From positions 5,956,821 to 6,020,820 of the forward strand of contig OX439129.1 in NCBI GenBank assembly GCA_949318235.1: DNA of 64,000 bases, given 5' to 3'. A model generated the notes under the pieces. It worked only from the letters and a program-made list of their open reading frames with translations, searched no databases and was not told the origin of the DNA. Positions 42,529 through 62,453 of this stretch are shown here, piece after piece. How positions within the stretch are numbered: position 1 is the stretch's first letter; each line of letters starts with the position of its first letter. The position numbers and the translations under genes were made by a program. Origin of the DNA: Ecdyonurus torrentis (taxonomy: Eukaryota; Arthropoda; Insecta; Ephemeroptera; Heptageniidae).

Positions 42529-45500
42529 CCTATACACCTTCCCCATAGTCCTGACAAGACACAGAAGTCATACAATGTAAACCATACACACAGCAGGTAA
42601 TAGGGTGTGTGTGCGCATGACATCATAATAAATGTGCTTCGATGCCATAATTGAGCAACGAATAACATTGCTTGGCACAGAAGAAATGTTTTTTTTGGCT
42701 ATTTTCTTTGCAAAATATGTTGTTTATTTTTATATATCGAGGGTGCTCCGCTATAATGTCCTAAGTCCACTTGACCTTGAAAAATAAAAAATCGTCGGAT
42801 CAACCCCAAATTTTGGATTTATCCATTTTAGGTCATTTGCAGCAAAAAATATTTTTCAAGGTCAAATGGACTTAGGACATTATAGCAGAGCACCCTCGAT
42901 ATATTTTTTATTATTATTATTATTTATTTTTCATAGGTATTATTTTTCTCGCATACTTGAAAACCTAATTCAACTTGTTAATAGCACCAATTCTATAAAA
43001 AAAATTGTTAAGTATTTTTAAACTGGCAAAATGTGCCATTTTCCCATTCCGGACCATGTTATTTAGTACTCACTTGTAGCGTTAACTTTAACATGAATGC
43101 AACCCCCCTATATGCTGCCCTGCATATGCCATGCTATTCTTGAGAAACCTTGGAAACTCTAGTCAGAAACTGCACATGGATTTATGTATTTGCAATAAGC
43201 CTAAGTGCAGGTTAACAGTAATTTTGATGATGTTGATTTTGTTTGTATTTACACACAGGTGTCAAGTCACCCCAACTCATTATTTGTGGAGAAAAGCAAT
43301 GATCACAGACAAGTTAAGTTGAAGGCTCTGGCAGATTTAGACTTCAATTCCTCGGGAAGTTTTGTGCAAGAGTTCATGGCACGTCCGCTGCTCATTAGTG
43401 GACACAAGTTTGATATTGGGGTTTATACCATCATCACCTCCATTGATCCTCTCAGGATCTACAAGTTTGACGGAGACGTGCTCTTCAGGTAAAGTAACAA
43501 TATACAGTCTAGGCAGTGCACCAAGTTTCTGCTTACTGAAGCTTCTTAACAAATAAATTAAATAATCACGTTTTTCTTTTACACTTTTTAAATATCATGT
43601 AAGAGTTGAGTTTACAGAAAGCTCATTATTTCAAAAATACATTTGTAAATCAAAATTTTGAGTGGCACATGTTCCCCCAATTTGCACATATTTTGAGCTG
43701 CTTTTGCTAAAAAAAAAATAATAATAAATAAATAAATAAAATAAAAGGGGGGGGGGGCTTTAAATTTCAAGTCAAATTGCCACATTACCCTCATGTTCGG
43801 CTTTAAAAAGGAGTTTTTTCTTATAATTATTATTACCGTATATAATACCTATTAATTTATTTTTGCTATGGTATATTTTGATTTATTTCATATTTTATCA
43901 ATAATGAAATTAATAGGCTAAATTAATAATAAAAAATGATAGTAAAAAACTTCATGAAATGGGCAAATCATCAATACATAATGAAGATGTGTTGTTTTTG
44001 TAGGTTCTGCTTGAAAGCATACAAACCATTCAACAGCAGCGACACAGAGCAGTACGTGATAGGAGAGGACTACCTGCCTGCTTGGCAAGTACCTGCCTTG
44101 CAGAAACTCTCACAGTTTGCCTACAGTAGGAAAGATGCATTTGATGCACATCTCAGAGTCAATCGTACGTACTGTGCCAATTAATCTTTCACTGTATTAA
44201 CAATGTGTCTTAAATTATTGAAATAAAAGCAAGTAATGCAGAATTTGGCATATTATGTAGGTATTATTATTAATACGTATCTTATTTTTTTAAATTAAAA
44301 TTCCCATCTTACACAGCAAACTATTTTTTATTGTTACCCCCCCCCCCCCCCTAAATTCACATCTTTTTGTTTTGGATTTTCTTTTAGATACAAAAAATGA
44401 TTCACTCACTTCTAATTTGCAATAAAAATTTTTCATTGTTGTAACGTTTAATGAAAAATTGAATATTATGCTTTTGGGTGTCCCATTGTGTGTCTAATGA
44501 TTTAAAATGGAATTTTGTTAGGTCTGGACGATTACTTTAACTTTAGAATAATAATAAAACTACCTCAGTAATTAAGTCCATATGCAAATTTATTGATACT
44601 GTATCATCATTTCAACTATAAGATAAAATTGAATTACAGTACATTGTATTTTGCTGATATTTACACACATTAATGTTTTCAGATAAGAGGCCTGAGAGAA
44701 TCTGGAGTCAAATTGACGACGCCATCAGTTCAGCGTACCTCAAGAAAGAAAAGTTGTTCACAGACTTACTGGCCAGGTACAAATCTCGACGCAGCTTCTT
44801 TGAAATGGTTCGCTTTGATTTCATTGTGGATGAAGATCTCACAGTCTATATGCTAGAGGTAGGTACGTGAATTGTTACCATGCATGTACACTCTCAGCCT
44901 TCTCTAAATCTAACCATCAACGTGATGCTGCTTTCTTTACAAAATGGTCAACATGTCATCTTAAGTGACAGCAGTGTTGTTAGATTTAACCTCTCGGTAC
45001 ACCTGTTGTCACTTAAGATGACATGTTAATTTTCTAAAGAGAGTGGCTTTACTTTGTTGGGTAATTTTAGAATCGGAGAAGTGTACGGAACGTGATATGT
45101 ATTTCTTGTTGTTGACAGGCCAACATGTCTCCCAACCTGTCTTCACTGCACTACCCTCCCAATGCTCTCATGTATGAGCAAGTGCTCTACAGTCTGCTGT
45201 CTGTGGTGGGAGTGGCTTCGTACCTACAACCTAGGCACCCACTGTAAGTGTAGCGACAAATGTCTCAACTGACTGCATGTCTCATATCTACAACATCATT
45301 CTCATCAGCTTTATAAACATTATGATTTTTTTTACTTTCAGCAATATAATGTTATTTTTTTTAAATTTGAATAAGAATAAATACTTAGCAATCATAAAGA
45401 AATTAATAAAAAGTGCTAAATATTTCATTTATTTAGTTTCATATGCTGTTCTTGTTCCAGAGTGCAACGTAGATTTAATTAAGGTACTGTACTGTAACAT

Positions 45501-47075
45501 AATTATACCTCTGTACCTGCATATTTACAACATTATTAGATAGGCCTATTTATTACTGTATATGTAATTATAGCCTATGTGTAACTTAGGGTTTCATGAT
45601 TTACTTGAACTTATTTTATAATATCTTATTATTATATTATGCTGTACTGTAATTAGAATTAACTTAAAATTAAAATTTTGCTACCGCTATTTTTGGTGTG
45701 AAAGCGAATATGTTTAAAATTCGTCCATAATAGAAAATTGAACAATTAAACGTTTTCCTCATGATGAGTATTTTGTGTGTTGCAGAGAGACGTCTGCTCT
45801 TGAGATGCAGGCTGCTGATCTCAACGTGATGGTGTTCCCCGAGCAGTGCCTTGGATGTACCGAATGTGACTCCGTGCTGTGTCAGCTGTGCAAGCCTTGC
45901 ATCACAAAGTCCACGTTGGCAGACCTTAAGATGGCGTACAGCGAGCACCTCAACAAACAACGCTGCAAGAGAGTGTATCCTCCTCCAATGGTAACCCATC
46001 TCTTTAATATTTATTTTTTCTTGTGTAGAATCAACAATCACATTTGTTGTGTGCGTGGTGCTTTTGTGTCAGTATGTTTTCTGGGACGGTCCGAACTTCT
46101 CAAGCGCCCAATTCAAAATGATTATAATTCTTATGGATTAATCGTCATTATATAAGTTTTCAATATTGTCAGATTTTCTTGCTTCCTCGCTCATTTACTG
46201 TTTTATTATTTTTTTTTACCTTCTTTTTTTGCCCCCCCCCCCCCCTCCCCTCCTATCTCATTTTTATGTGTAATGTCAATGTTTATATGAGTGCAAATAA
46301 ATATATCATTAATTATTTGTTAACACAAAATAGTAGATAGATTAGAGCACGTTGAATTTAAAATTTAATAAAACGTGGAGATTCTCTAAATTGGTACTTG
46401 GGACCAAATGCTCTAGCACAGACAAGTGCTAGATAAAATAGATGTTCATGGATGAATACACTGTGTCAATATAAAATACTGTACGTATCAAAGTACCTCG
46501 CACAACATCAAAGGCACAACATTATAAAATGACATCAGACTTACTCTTGCTCGTGCAGTCTTATTTAAACAGAAATATATCTAGCACTTTCCTATGCTAC
46601 AACATTTGATCCTAAATAAACTATACCTATTAATCAGAAAGTCTTCACATTTTCATTATTTTCAATGCATCTTGCTCTCTCCAACTATCTTGTATTATTA
46701 AAATTTTAAATTTACATAATATCTATAATATTATTTCTGTTATGCTATGTCCTGTTACGTCTTACATATTATGTACAGCTCTGGCCAAAAGTTCCGGACA
46801 ATTTGCATAGGCAACCACCCTCTGTTATCTTTATGAGAAAACGCAGCGGCCGCTACTGCCCTGTTTGGGAAATTTTGTCCAGAGGTGTACAAAACTATGT
46901 AAAACATTTCACTATTAAAATTGTTAACATTAAGTAATGTTAATGTTTGCAGACTCAGGAGGAAGCTCGGAAAGGCTTGGCTTCACCCCAGCACAAAGAT
47001 CTGACGCTCAACAATAAACTGATGCTGCTTTGGTTTCAAGGCAAATGTATTCGTGACATCTCGTGGTGTCAATAG
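39462..47075 (+). CDS. TTLL15: TTLL15-type tubulin-tyrosine-ligase-like protein with an N-terminal membrane anchor, ten exons
   Basis: Exons 39462-39527, 39612-39881, 40828-40989, 42184-42303, 43259-43488, 44004-44164, 44683-44858, 45119-45243, 45786-45990 and 46953-47075 join in frame to 545 residues. Residues 1-42 are hydrophilic and Lys/Glu-rich; about 43-63 is one hydrophobic span (VCMFIVIILGAAMVGF), giving a type II topology. The TTL domain then shows WDVLWAHDYPF, VNHFSGTGYVTTK, SFVQEFMARPLLISGHKFDIGVY, DGDVLFRFC, MVRFDFIVDEDLTVYMLEANMSPN and LHYPPNALMYEQVLY. A Cys-rich tail (CLGCTECDSVLCQLCKPC) follows. TTLL enzymes add glutamate, glycine or tyrosine to tubulin. The TTLL15 branch keeps the fold, but its catalytic activity is not established to my knowledge. 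The ten exons span about 7.6 kb. The gene is head to head with DNAAF10 and tail to tail with RPLP0. Confidence 0.92.
39938..40110. mobile_element. Foldback element, family G copy 2 (TTLL15 intron 2)
   Basis: TACAGTCAACCAGCTTAGGG at the left and ACCCTGGTTGACTGTA at the right. AGGGTGAAATTGAAATT pairs with AATTTCACCCT inside. Confidence 0.75.
40159..40688. repeat. Foldback repeat family J, copy 4, interrupted by a hAT MITE (TTLL15 intron 2)
   Basis: ACCAGCACTGGCCATACTTA and GTAGAAGTTGTATGCAGAGA on the left match in inverted order CTGCATACAACTTCTACTGT and GTAAGGCCTGCGGGCTGGT on the right. The right arm is split at 40435-40571 by an inserted element. Confidence 0.8.
40435..40571. mobile_element. 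Non-autonomous hAT MITE, family I copy 1 (137 bp)
   Basis: Starts CAGGGGCGTATTCAGG and ends CCTGAATACGCCCCTG, exact inverted complements. The 8-bp flanks ATCACTAA (40427-40434 and 40572-40579) are identical, a textbook hAT target duplication. It lies inside a family J foldback. No transposase coding. Confidence 0.95.
40994..41031. repeat. (TC)n microsatellite abutting the TTLL15 exon 3 donor
   Basis: The donor is GTAA at 40990-40993 and the dinucleotide run starts at the very next base. Confidence 0.95.
41331..41368. repeat. Poly-T tract in TTLL15 intron 3
   Basis: About 38 T. A second run lies at about 41720-41751. The rest of the intron up to 42000 shows nothing else. Confidence 0.95.
42004..42155. 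repeat. Foldback repeat family K, copy 4 (TTLL15 intron 3)
   Basis: CTTACCATAATGAAGTC.....CTAGGTAAAGG and TGATGGCACAGTTAACACAAAT pair with ATTTGTGTTACCTGTGCCA and CTAGCTACAGACGTCATTGTGGTAAG. Ends 29 bp before the exon 4 acceptor. Confidence 0.8.
42483..42526. repeat. Poly-T tract in TTLL15 intron 4
   Basis: About 44 consecutive T. Confidence 0.95.
42600..43112. mobile_element. MITE family A, copy 7, carrying a nested family B element
   Basis: Left ATAGGGTGTGTGTGCGCATGACATCATAATAAATG, right GTTAACTTTAACATGAATGCAA then CCCCCTAT. Interrupted at about 42734-42904 by a complete second MITE, so family B was active after this family A copy inserted. Confidence 0.9.
42734..42904. mobile_element. 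MITE family B, copy 2 (about 171 bp, nested)
   Basis: Ends ATATCGAGGGTGCTC and GAGCACCCTCGATAT are exact inverted complements. Arms continue through CTATAATGTCCTAAGTCCA and its partner TGGACTTAGGACATTATAG. Confidence 0.92.
44920..45050. repeat. Small foldback in TTLL15 intron 7
   Basis: CATGTCATCTTAAGTGACA and TGTCACTTAAGATGACATG are exact inverted complements separated by about 50 bp; the flanks pair imperfectly. Confidence 0.85.
45250..45780. other. TTLL15 intron 8, nothing notable
   Basis: AT-rich intronic sequence with no bounded element. Confidence 0.6.
46228..46620. repeat. C-rich tract and interspersed repeat (TTLL15 intron 9)
   Basis: Poly-C near 46231-46246. From about 46330 the sequence GAGCACGTTGAATTTAAAATTTAATAAAACG matches 26300-26740 in JKAMP intron 3, including the TGTGTCAATA and CAACATTATAAAA motifs. 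Confidence 0.65.
46774..46889. mobile_element. Tc1-like MITE, family H copy 2
   Basis: TACAGCTCTGGCCAAAAGTT left end and AATTTTGTCCAGAGGTGTA right end, flanked by TA. Internal AAACGCAGCGGCCGC is shared with copy 1. Confidence 0.8.
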
Positions 47076-47373
47076 CAACAATCAACACCATGTTATCTGT
47101 TCCACATTACTACCCCTGCTGCACAAATGGTTCCATTTTAAACTGGATTGTTGCATAATGGTTTAGAACAGTTCCAGAACCATTTTGTACCCGTAACAAA
47201 AGTCATAAAAATGATCCTTATCAGACAAATTAGCATGGTTCCATTTTGGTACCAACTTGAGACACTTTCTAACAGTTCTGAAATGTTTGGTAATGATTAC
47301 CTGATGGTTATTGTGCAACAGAGGTAGGGACTGCATCACTTTTCTGTCGTAACTAAACTTATATATTAAGTAC

Positions 47374-47587
47374 ATCGATGGCTCCGCGGAAAACTGAACT
47401 ATCTATAGTCTCCGAGCGCCTCAAATTTGGAACATCTCCGCTCTCCGCCTCTCCCAAATTTGAAGCATCTGTAATAGAGCGCAGGTAAGAGATGCTTCTA
47501 ATTCAGGAGAGGCGGAGAGCGCAGATGTTCCAAATTTGAAACGCGCGGAGACTATAGATAGTTCAGTTTTCCGCGGAGCCATCGACA
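47374..47587. mobile_element. Near-perfect foldback (about 214 bp) after TTLL15
   Basis: GTCGATGGCTCCGCGGAAAAC appears inverted at the right end, and ACTATCTATAGTCTCCG...CAAATTTGGAACATC against GATGTTCCAAATTTG...CGGAGACTATAGATAGT extends the pairing. About 300 bp after the TTLL15 stop, so it may be part of the 3' untranslated region. Confidence 0.85.
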
Positions 47588-47673
47588 TATATAAACTCCA
47601 GCTTGTGTGAGACCCAGGAAATTGCCATTTAACAAAACTGAAAACTTTAACATTGCCATGCTGAGTGACTATC

Positions 47674-47818
47674 AAAGCAACAACTGTTTTGAGGCTGACT
47701 CTAAGTGATTTCAGTCACATCCGCTTCCGTTTCTACTTATTACTCATGTGCAGTATATCAAAACAGAAGCTGATGTGAGCAAAATCACTTATAGTCGCGG
47801 CCTCAAAACAGTTGTTCA
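47674..47818. repeat. Second foldback after TTLL15
   Basis: AACAACTGTTTTGAGGC pairs with GCCTCAAAACAGTTGTT. Inner TAAGTGATTT...CACATC against GATGTG...AAATCACTTA pairs with a loop of about 60 bp. Confidence 0.8.
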
Positions 47819-47819
47819 T

Positions 47820-50640
47820 TCATTAGTCAACATTGAAGACTTCTGCTAACCCAATTGAGCATTTCTCAATTTTATGGCAAGATCTTGATTTTGAAATTCA
47901 TATAGAATGAAACTTCACAAAATCAAGAATTTACTGCATTTTATTTTTTGTGACTAATTTGTAATTTAATCTTCTCCCCCCCCCCCCCCCCCCCCCCCTT
48001 ATTTAAAAATAGTTGCAATATCTAAGCTTGCAGAAATACAAAATTATAATCAGGGCGACAGGGTATTTAACTAGACTAATTTTCATAGATATTAGTTGTT
48101 TGAATTATTACACTCTTATTTTGAGGATAAAACATCAATTACTTTCCTGACCAAAAGTTGTGGAGATCTATCACTAGGTCAGGCTAAAAACATCTGTGTT
48201 GTAGGCTTACCCTGAGAGGGACTAGTGTCATGATAAGTATGTATGTCCAAAATAAGAGAAACTGAATGAGATGTAATCACATTTATAATATTATTCAGAG
48301 TTATAGAAGTCCTATATTATATTATTTAATTTTAATAAAAAAGTAACTCCAGTATTGATATTTGTTAAACCATGAAGCCAAAGGGTCAGCATACATTTAT
48401 AGTGAAGAATTAAGTTGAGATATCATGTAGTATGTTTGTGTGAAGAATGTTAAATATTTAAGTGCATGTATGTATTTATGTATCAACAATATATACCTAG
48501 ACTATACAGTATGTGATGCTATTTCATTATGGTAAAGCTAGGTACGCCTTAATTATGCTGACCATGGTTTTCTTTTTAATTTTCTTAAAACATCACATTA
48601 AACCCTTTTTTTTTTACCAATTTTAACTACAGTATACAATAAATATGAAGATAAATTTTAACATTATTCAACCTCTCTGTTTCTATAAAAACTAATTGAA
48701 TATGGAGGTGATGAAAAGTTCTTTTAAAAAATGCTCTCCTAAAACACATAAAAAGTATTTCTAATATTCCTTATTATCTCTGGAATTGGTGCAGTATTTT
48801 TCTCAAAGTTTGAAGAAAAAAAAAAAAAAAAAAAGTTCCATATTAAGCGTAATGTTAAATTAGGGGACCCATCGCTTTTCCCTCACACTGTACTGCAACG
48901 TTAAAACTAGACTAAAAGAGGTTTATTATCATGAATTACAAGCTATGGTATCAAAGCAAATGTTTCAAATGAAAAAATATTATTATTATTTGTAGAAGAG
49001 AGCTAGTGGCTGGGTCTTTGAAGAAGAGTACATGCAGAGTTAATTTTTTTTCTTGCAAAATACAAACTTTAAATGAATCAAAACTCTACATCACATTATA
49101 TTATGTATTATCTCAATAAAGCCAGGGAATATTTTACATTTTATTTATTTTTATATCAGTTTTATGTACTCACTTATTTGTATAAAATTAATATTTTGAA
49201 AATATGTGTATAATTGTTTTTAATAATAACTTGTGAATGTATTTATTATTTGTTATTTTACTGCACTCTAGCTGTTATTTACATTTACTGTTGAAATATA
49301 AAATCTATGTTATTGATCAGAAAGTTGATTAAAAATAATTGACTTGATATGCAACTGTATTTAATTAATTTTGTATTACAACACTATGGCCATGAAAATG
49401 TCTGCCTCTGTGTGAGGCAATCAATTAAAGGAATAATAAGCATTTATATCACACAAAAACACTGGATGGGACTTACATAAATAAGTTTAGTTTGTCTCCA
49501 AAGCCGCGTGTACTTCAACTGTACTTAACTTTGGTAGAAGTACAGGACGAAAGTTGTATTTGTGTCCACCACGTCGTGTTGTTTACTGATTATATTAACT
49601 ACCTATTAGAACTGATCAGAAAATTCTTAACTGGCTAGGAAACCAACAGGCAGCGTCAAACTTTTTTATTATTATTATCATTTACATATTTCTGCTAATT
49701 GTTTTTTTATGCTTTGAAGCAAATTTTTTACATTCCATGGTTAAAATAATCACACTATTAATTCTCAGTCACAGTTGCAAAAACTTGTTTCATTTTATAT
49801 ATTTAATTTTAAAAACATGTCTAATTGAGTTTTATTTAAGTTGGTATTTTCTATTATTGATGGAGTATATTCGTGCATTTGAACTTTGAAAATTTAATTT
49901 TTTTTTTTTTTTTTTTTTTTTTAATTATGGGGAAGTGGTTGATATTAACGGTGAACCTCAGACCTAGAACGCCCCCTTTTTTCAACAACTTATCGTAAAA
50001 TATTTTAAAAATTATTTTTGGATAGATCTCATCTTTACAAAATAGAAGTTCAAGTATAATTTCTTCATAATTGCCATACACTTCTCACAATTAATTTTTA
50101 ACCATTTTTATTTTGCCGCGAAATTCAAAATCAATGCTATTCAAATGGGCAAACGAACGCTTAATTTGCTCGAACCAGAAATAATTTTGAAATATAAAAC
50201 AAAAAGTAATAGATAGAGCTTGGACATATCTATAACGTCAGAAAGTTTCAAAAAAAGTTATCGAACCAAAATTTTTTTAAATTGAAAAAACAAAAACACA
50301 ATGCCAATCATATGCAAATTTTAATCCTAATTATCTCGAGTCACAAATATTGTTTGAATATTCTGTTAACTGGAGCTCGTAGATTTGTAGATTATGACAT
50401 TTTTTAACCCCCTTAAAGTTTTTAAAAAAAGTTATCGAACCAATTTTGAGATATTTTGCTTTTGCTAGGTCTGAGGTTAATCCTTAAGTATGCAAATTTC
50501 TGCCGTGTTCACACAAAACTAAACACATGGTATAACACATGACACACAAGATGGAAATTGACCTCCAGCACCAACAAATCAACTTGTTCTCAATATACAA
50601 GGTTATCAACTAAAAGTAAAAATTCACTTTTGATTTTTAA
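47820..50640. other. Intergenic region between TTLL15 and RPLP0 ends
   Basis: AT-rich. Contains a poly-C run at about 47977-47998, an inverted copy of the (ACAT)n-ended retroposon-like segment at 48138-48246, poly-A near 48814-48834, an AATAAA at 49115-49120 that could serve as a distal TTLL15 signal, and poly-T near 49899-49921. No gene seen. Confidence 0.5.
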
Positions 50641-50644
50641 TTTT

Positions 50645-50650
50645 TTTATT
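50645..50650 (-). promoter_or_regulatory. RPLP0 polyadenylation signal
   Basis: AATAAA on the minus strand about 43 bases after the RPLP0 stop, a normal distance for a short ribosomal-protein 3' end. Confidence 0.75.
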
Positions 50651-50692
50651 CGGGGCTTGAGGAAATACAGCAAATCAAGTTGGACACATGGT

Positions 50693-59564
<8,872 letters not shown>

Positions 59565-60084
59565 CGTGTGTAAGTAGGGACTTCTCTTGTGAGAGGTTTA
59601 AGGACTGCAAAAAATACAAAAACATGAGATTCACGTGGTATTGACATATTTTGCAACGGTGACATTGCACCGGTAACTTCATCACCATATTTAAGTAAAT
59701 AAATCTTCCAATACTTAACAAATATTTTAATTTATTTATGTAGGAACTGTTGCTTTAACATTATTTAACTTAATAATTGAAAAATATTGAAAGATGAACA
59801 AGATATTTAAAAATTAATAAGAGACATTATTTTTACACACCTTAGCTGAAAAAGTAGGCACGTTTACTGAAAAAAATGAAGAACGAAATTCAACATCTGC
59901 GATCTGTGAACAAAAAAGTTGAACATCGCAAATCAACAAAAAAGCCGGACGCTTGGTTCATGTTGATAAAATTTGTTTGATTTCTTGCAAATTTACTTTG
60001 TTTTAATACAATTTTTCCAAATTAAAGTAATTGGAAGGGAAATTTAATTCTTGAGAAACCAAATTTTTGTAAGAAAAAGGTGTT
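59565..60084. promoter_or_regulatory. Divergent promoter region of RPLP0 and CBR1
   Basis: 520 bp separate the start codons. On the RPLP0 side a 5' untranslated exon piece (59565-59604) is preceded by TTTTTTGCAG. A further untranslated exon with donor AAG/GTGTG ends near 59842, and pyrimidine-rich stretches around 59865-59890 could be the oligopyrimidine start typical of ribosomal-protein mRNAs. Start sites cannot be fixed from sequence alone. Confidence 0.5.
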
Positions 60085-62411
60085 ATGGCCGGTACAAAAG
60101 TTGCAGTGGTAAGTATAAATTGTTTGATTTCGGCTCTCCAACTTGTTGACTAACCATAGTTACGTAAACGTGACCCTTTATCTTTAGATTACAATCACGG
60201 GAGTGATATAAAATAGCTCTTGATGGGTTATATAACATTCAAATCAAATATTAGAGCTTATTTGGAAATAAGTTTAAATAAATATTATTCGCAATGCATT
60301 AAATTAATATTTATGTCTTATGTACTATGTACATACATATGTACAGTATGCATATTATATGTATGTATTATATATGCATGTATTATGCATTTTTATGTAT
60401 GATGCATCATAAATATCATACTTACTTACTGGTATCATTATAGTATAATGGTAAATAATTTTAATAAACTATTGGCAGATTTGGATTGGTTTTGTTTATT
60501 TCAGAATTATTTTCTCGTAGTTTGCGTGACACAAAAATCCCAATCTGCCAATAACGTTGGCTTCTGGAATGCCATTAACAAAGTAATTGTTTTGATATTA
60601 TGTATGTATTATGTATAGGTTACTGGAGGAAACAAAGGCATTGGTTTCGCCATCACCGAGGGTTTATGTGAAAGATTCAATGGCACTGTCTACCTCACGG
60701 CAAGAGACGAAGCACGAGGACGGGAAGCAGTTGCCAAACTAAATAAGGTAACTTAAGCTTGACATTTGATAAATGTTATTGCGTCAACCTTTCGTTCAGC
60801 TCATTATTTCATTCAGGGGTCTCTCAAAGTGTGCCATCTAATTGTGTGGTTTTGAAATTAAGTGTCCAAGGTCACCCTGTCCTTACGACTCATAGATATG
60901 TGTTTGAAGTTGAAAGACCTACCAGGGGCTGAGCAGTGAGCCCCAAACTAGAGCACAGACATGTAATTTAAAATACATTAAACCTTATGGCACTCACAAT
61001 GTTAAAAAGTTCTTTGAATGTGAGAGTGACCCAATACTATAAGTCTTGATTTAAGTCTCTTGTTTAATAATTGATTGTTTTGCTTACAGAAAGGTTACAA
61101 ACCTCTTTATCATCCCCTGGACATTGATGACCAAAATAGTATCAATAATTTCCGTCAGTTCTTGGAGGACACTCATGGAGGACTGGATGTTCTTGTCAAC
61201 AATGCTGCCATTGCCTACAAGGTGAGCTTACATATATGAGAGCACTAGATGTGCACTGCTTCCTTATCCTCAGACAAGATTACTTATGTACAAGTACAGT
61301 TGATCACGTTGGAATATTTGCTGTGAAGTTTCCATGCTATTCTTATGATAAAAATACAATTGATGGTTGAGTCACTTCCTAATATCAAAGTTTTTGAGCC
61401 TCCAAACTATTGTCCATACTTCAAGTTCGTAACTGAAGCAGTAATAGCAACAATAACTATTATATTATCCATCCCATTCTACGACTTCTATCTTGATGGC
61501 ACTATGGAGAAAGTATAGCACAATATTTAAAAGAAAAAAATGGCAATAATGTTGTTACAGTGAACTCTTGATTTTGTTAAATCACAAGGGGGCCAGAAAA
61601 TGGGTACTGTAGTGTCACAAAATTGAATTTCACAAAATCATGAGCTTTAAATTGCCATGCTTCTATTGAAGTCTACTGCAAACCCAACTGAGCATTTCAC
61701 AATATCAAGAAATTCCCAGAATTGAACTTCACAAAATAAAGAGTTGACACTACATATATTTTATGTTTCACAGAATGATGCTACAGATCCATTTCATCAA
61801 CAAGCCGAGCACACAGTTCAAGTCAATTTCTTTGGAGTCCTCAACACTTGCCGCACGTTGTTCCCTCTGCTGCGCTCTCATGGTCGAGTCGTCAACGTAT
61901 CCAGCTCATGTGGTCACTTGTCACGTATCTGTGGTCAAGAACCTGCAGCCTCGCAGCTGAGGGCTCAGTTTGCCTCTCCAAGCCTGACTGAGCAAGAGTT
62001 GTGTCACCTCATGCAGCAGTTTGTGCAGTGAGTATCAAGCTACAGTATCCAGCATGGCTCAGAGAAAGGAAGAAGTTTACCATGGCAGTATCATATGTGT
62101 ACAGTCTACCGGGGTGAAATTGAAATCCAATCACAGAGCTGCTTTCAAAGTGCTCTGTGTGTAGCAAGATGGGGAAAAGTGAAAGCTTGCACATGATTGG
62201 AGTTTACATTTCACCTCAGTTGACAATGATAAATATTTAAATCAACTGCTTTGCTACCAACATTGCATTCAAATTAATTGAATTGTAGTAATTTGAACAG
62301 TTAAAATTAGTATCTTTTGCAATGCAATATGCAAAGCTAGTTTTTGACTGTATGTAATATGTATGATAATACTGTAAATAGATTTGAGAGAAAAACACAT
62401 CTCGCATTCCC

Positions 62412-62453
<42 letters not shown>

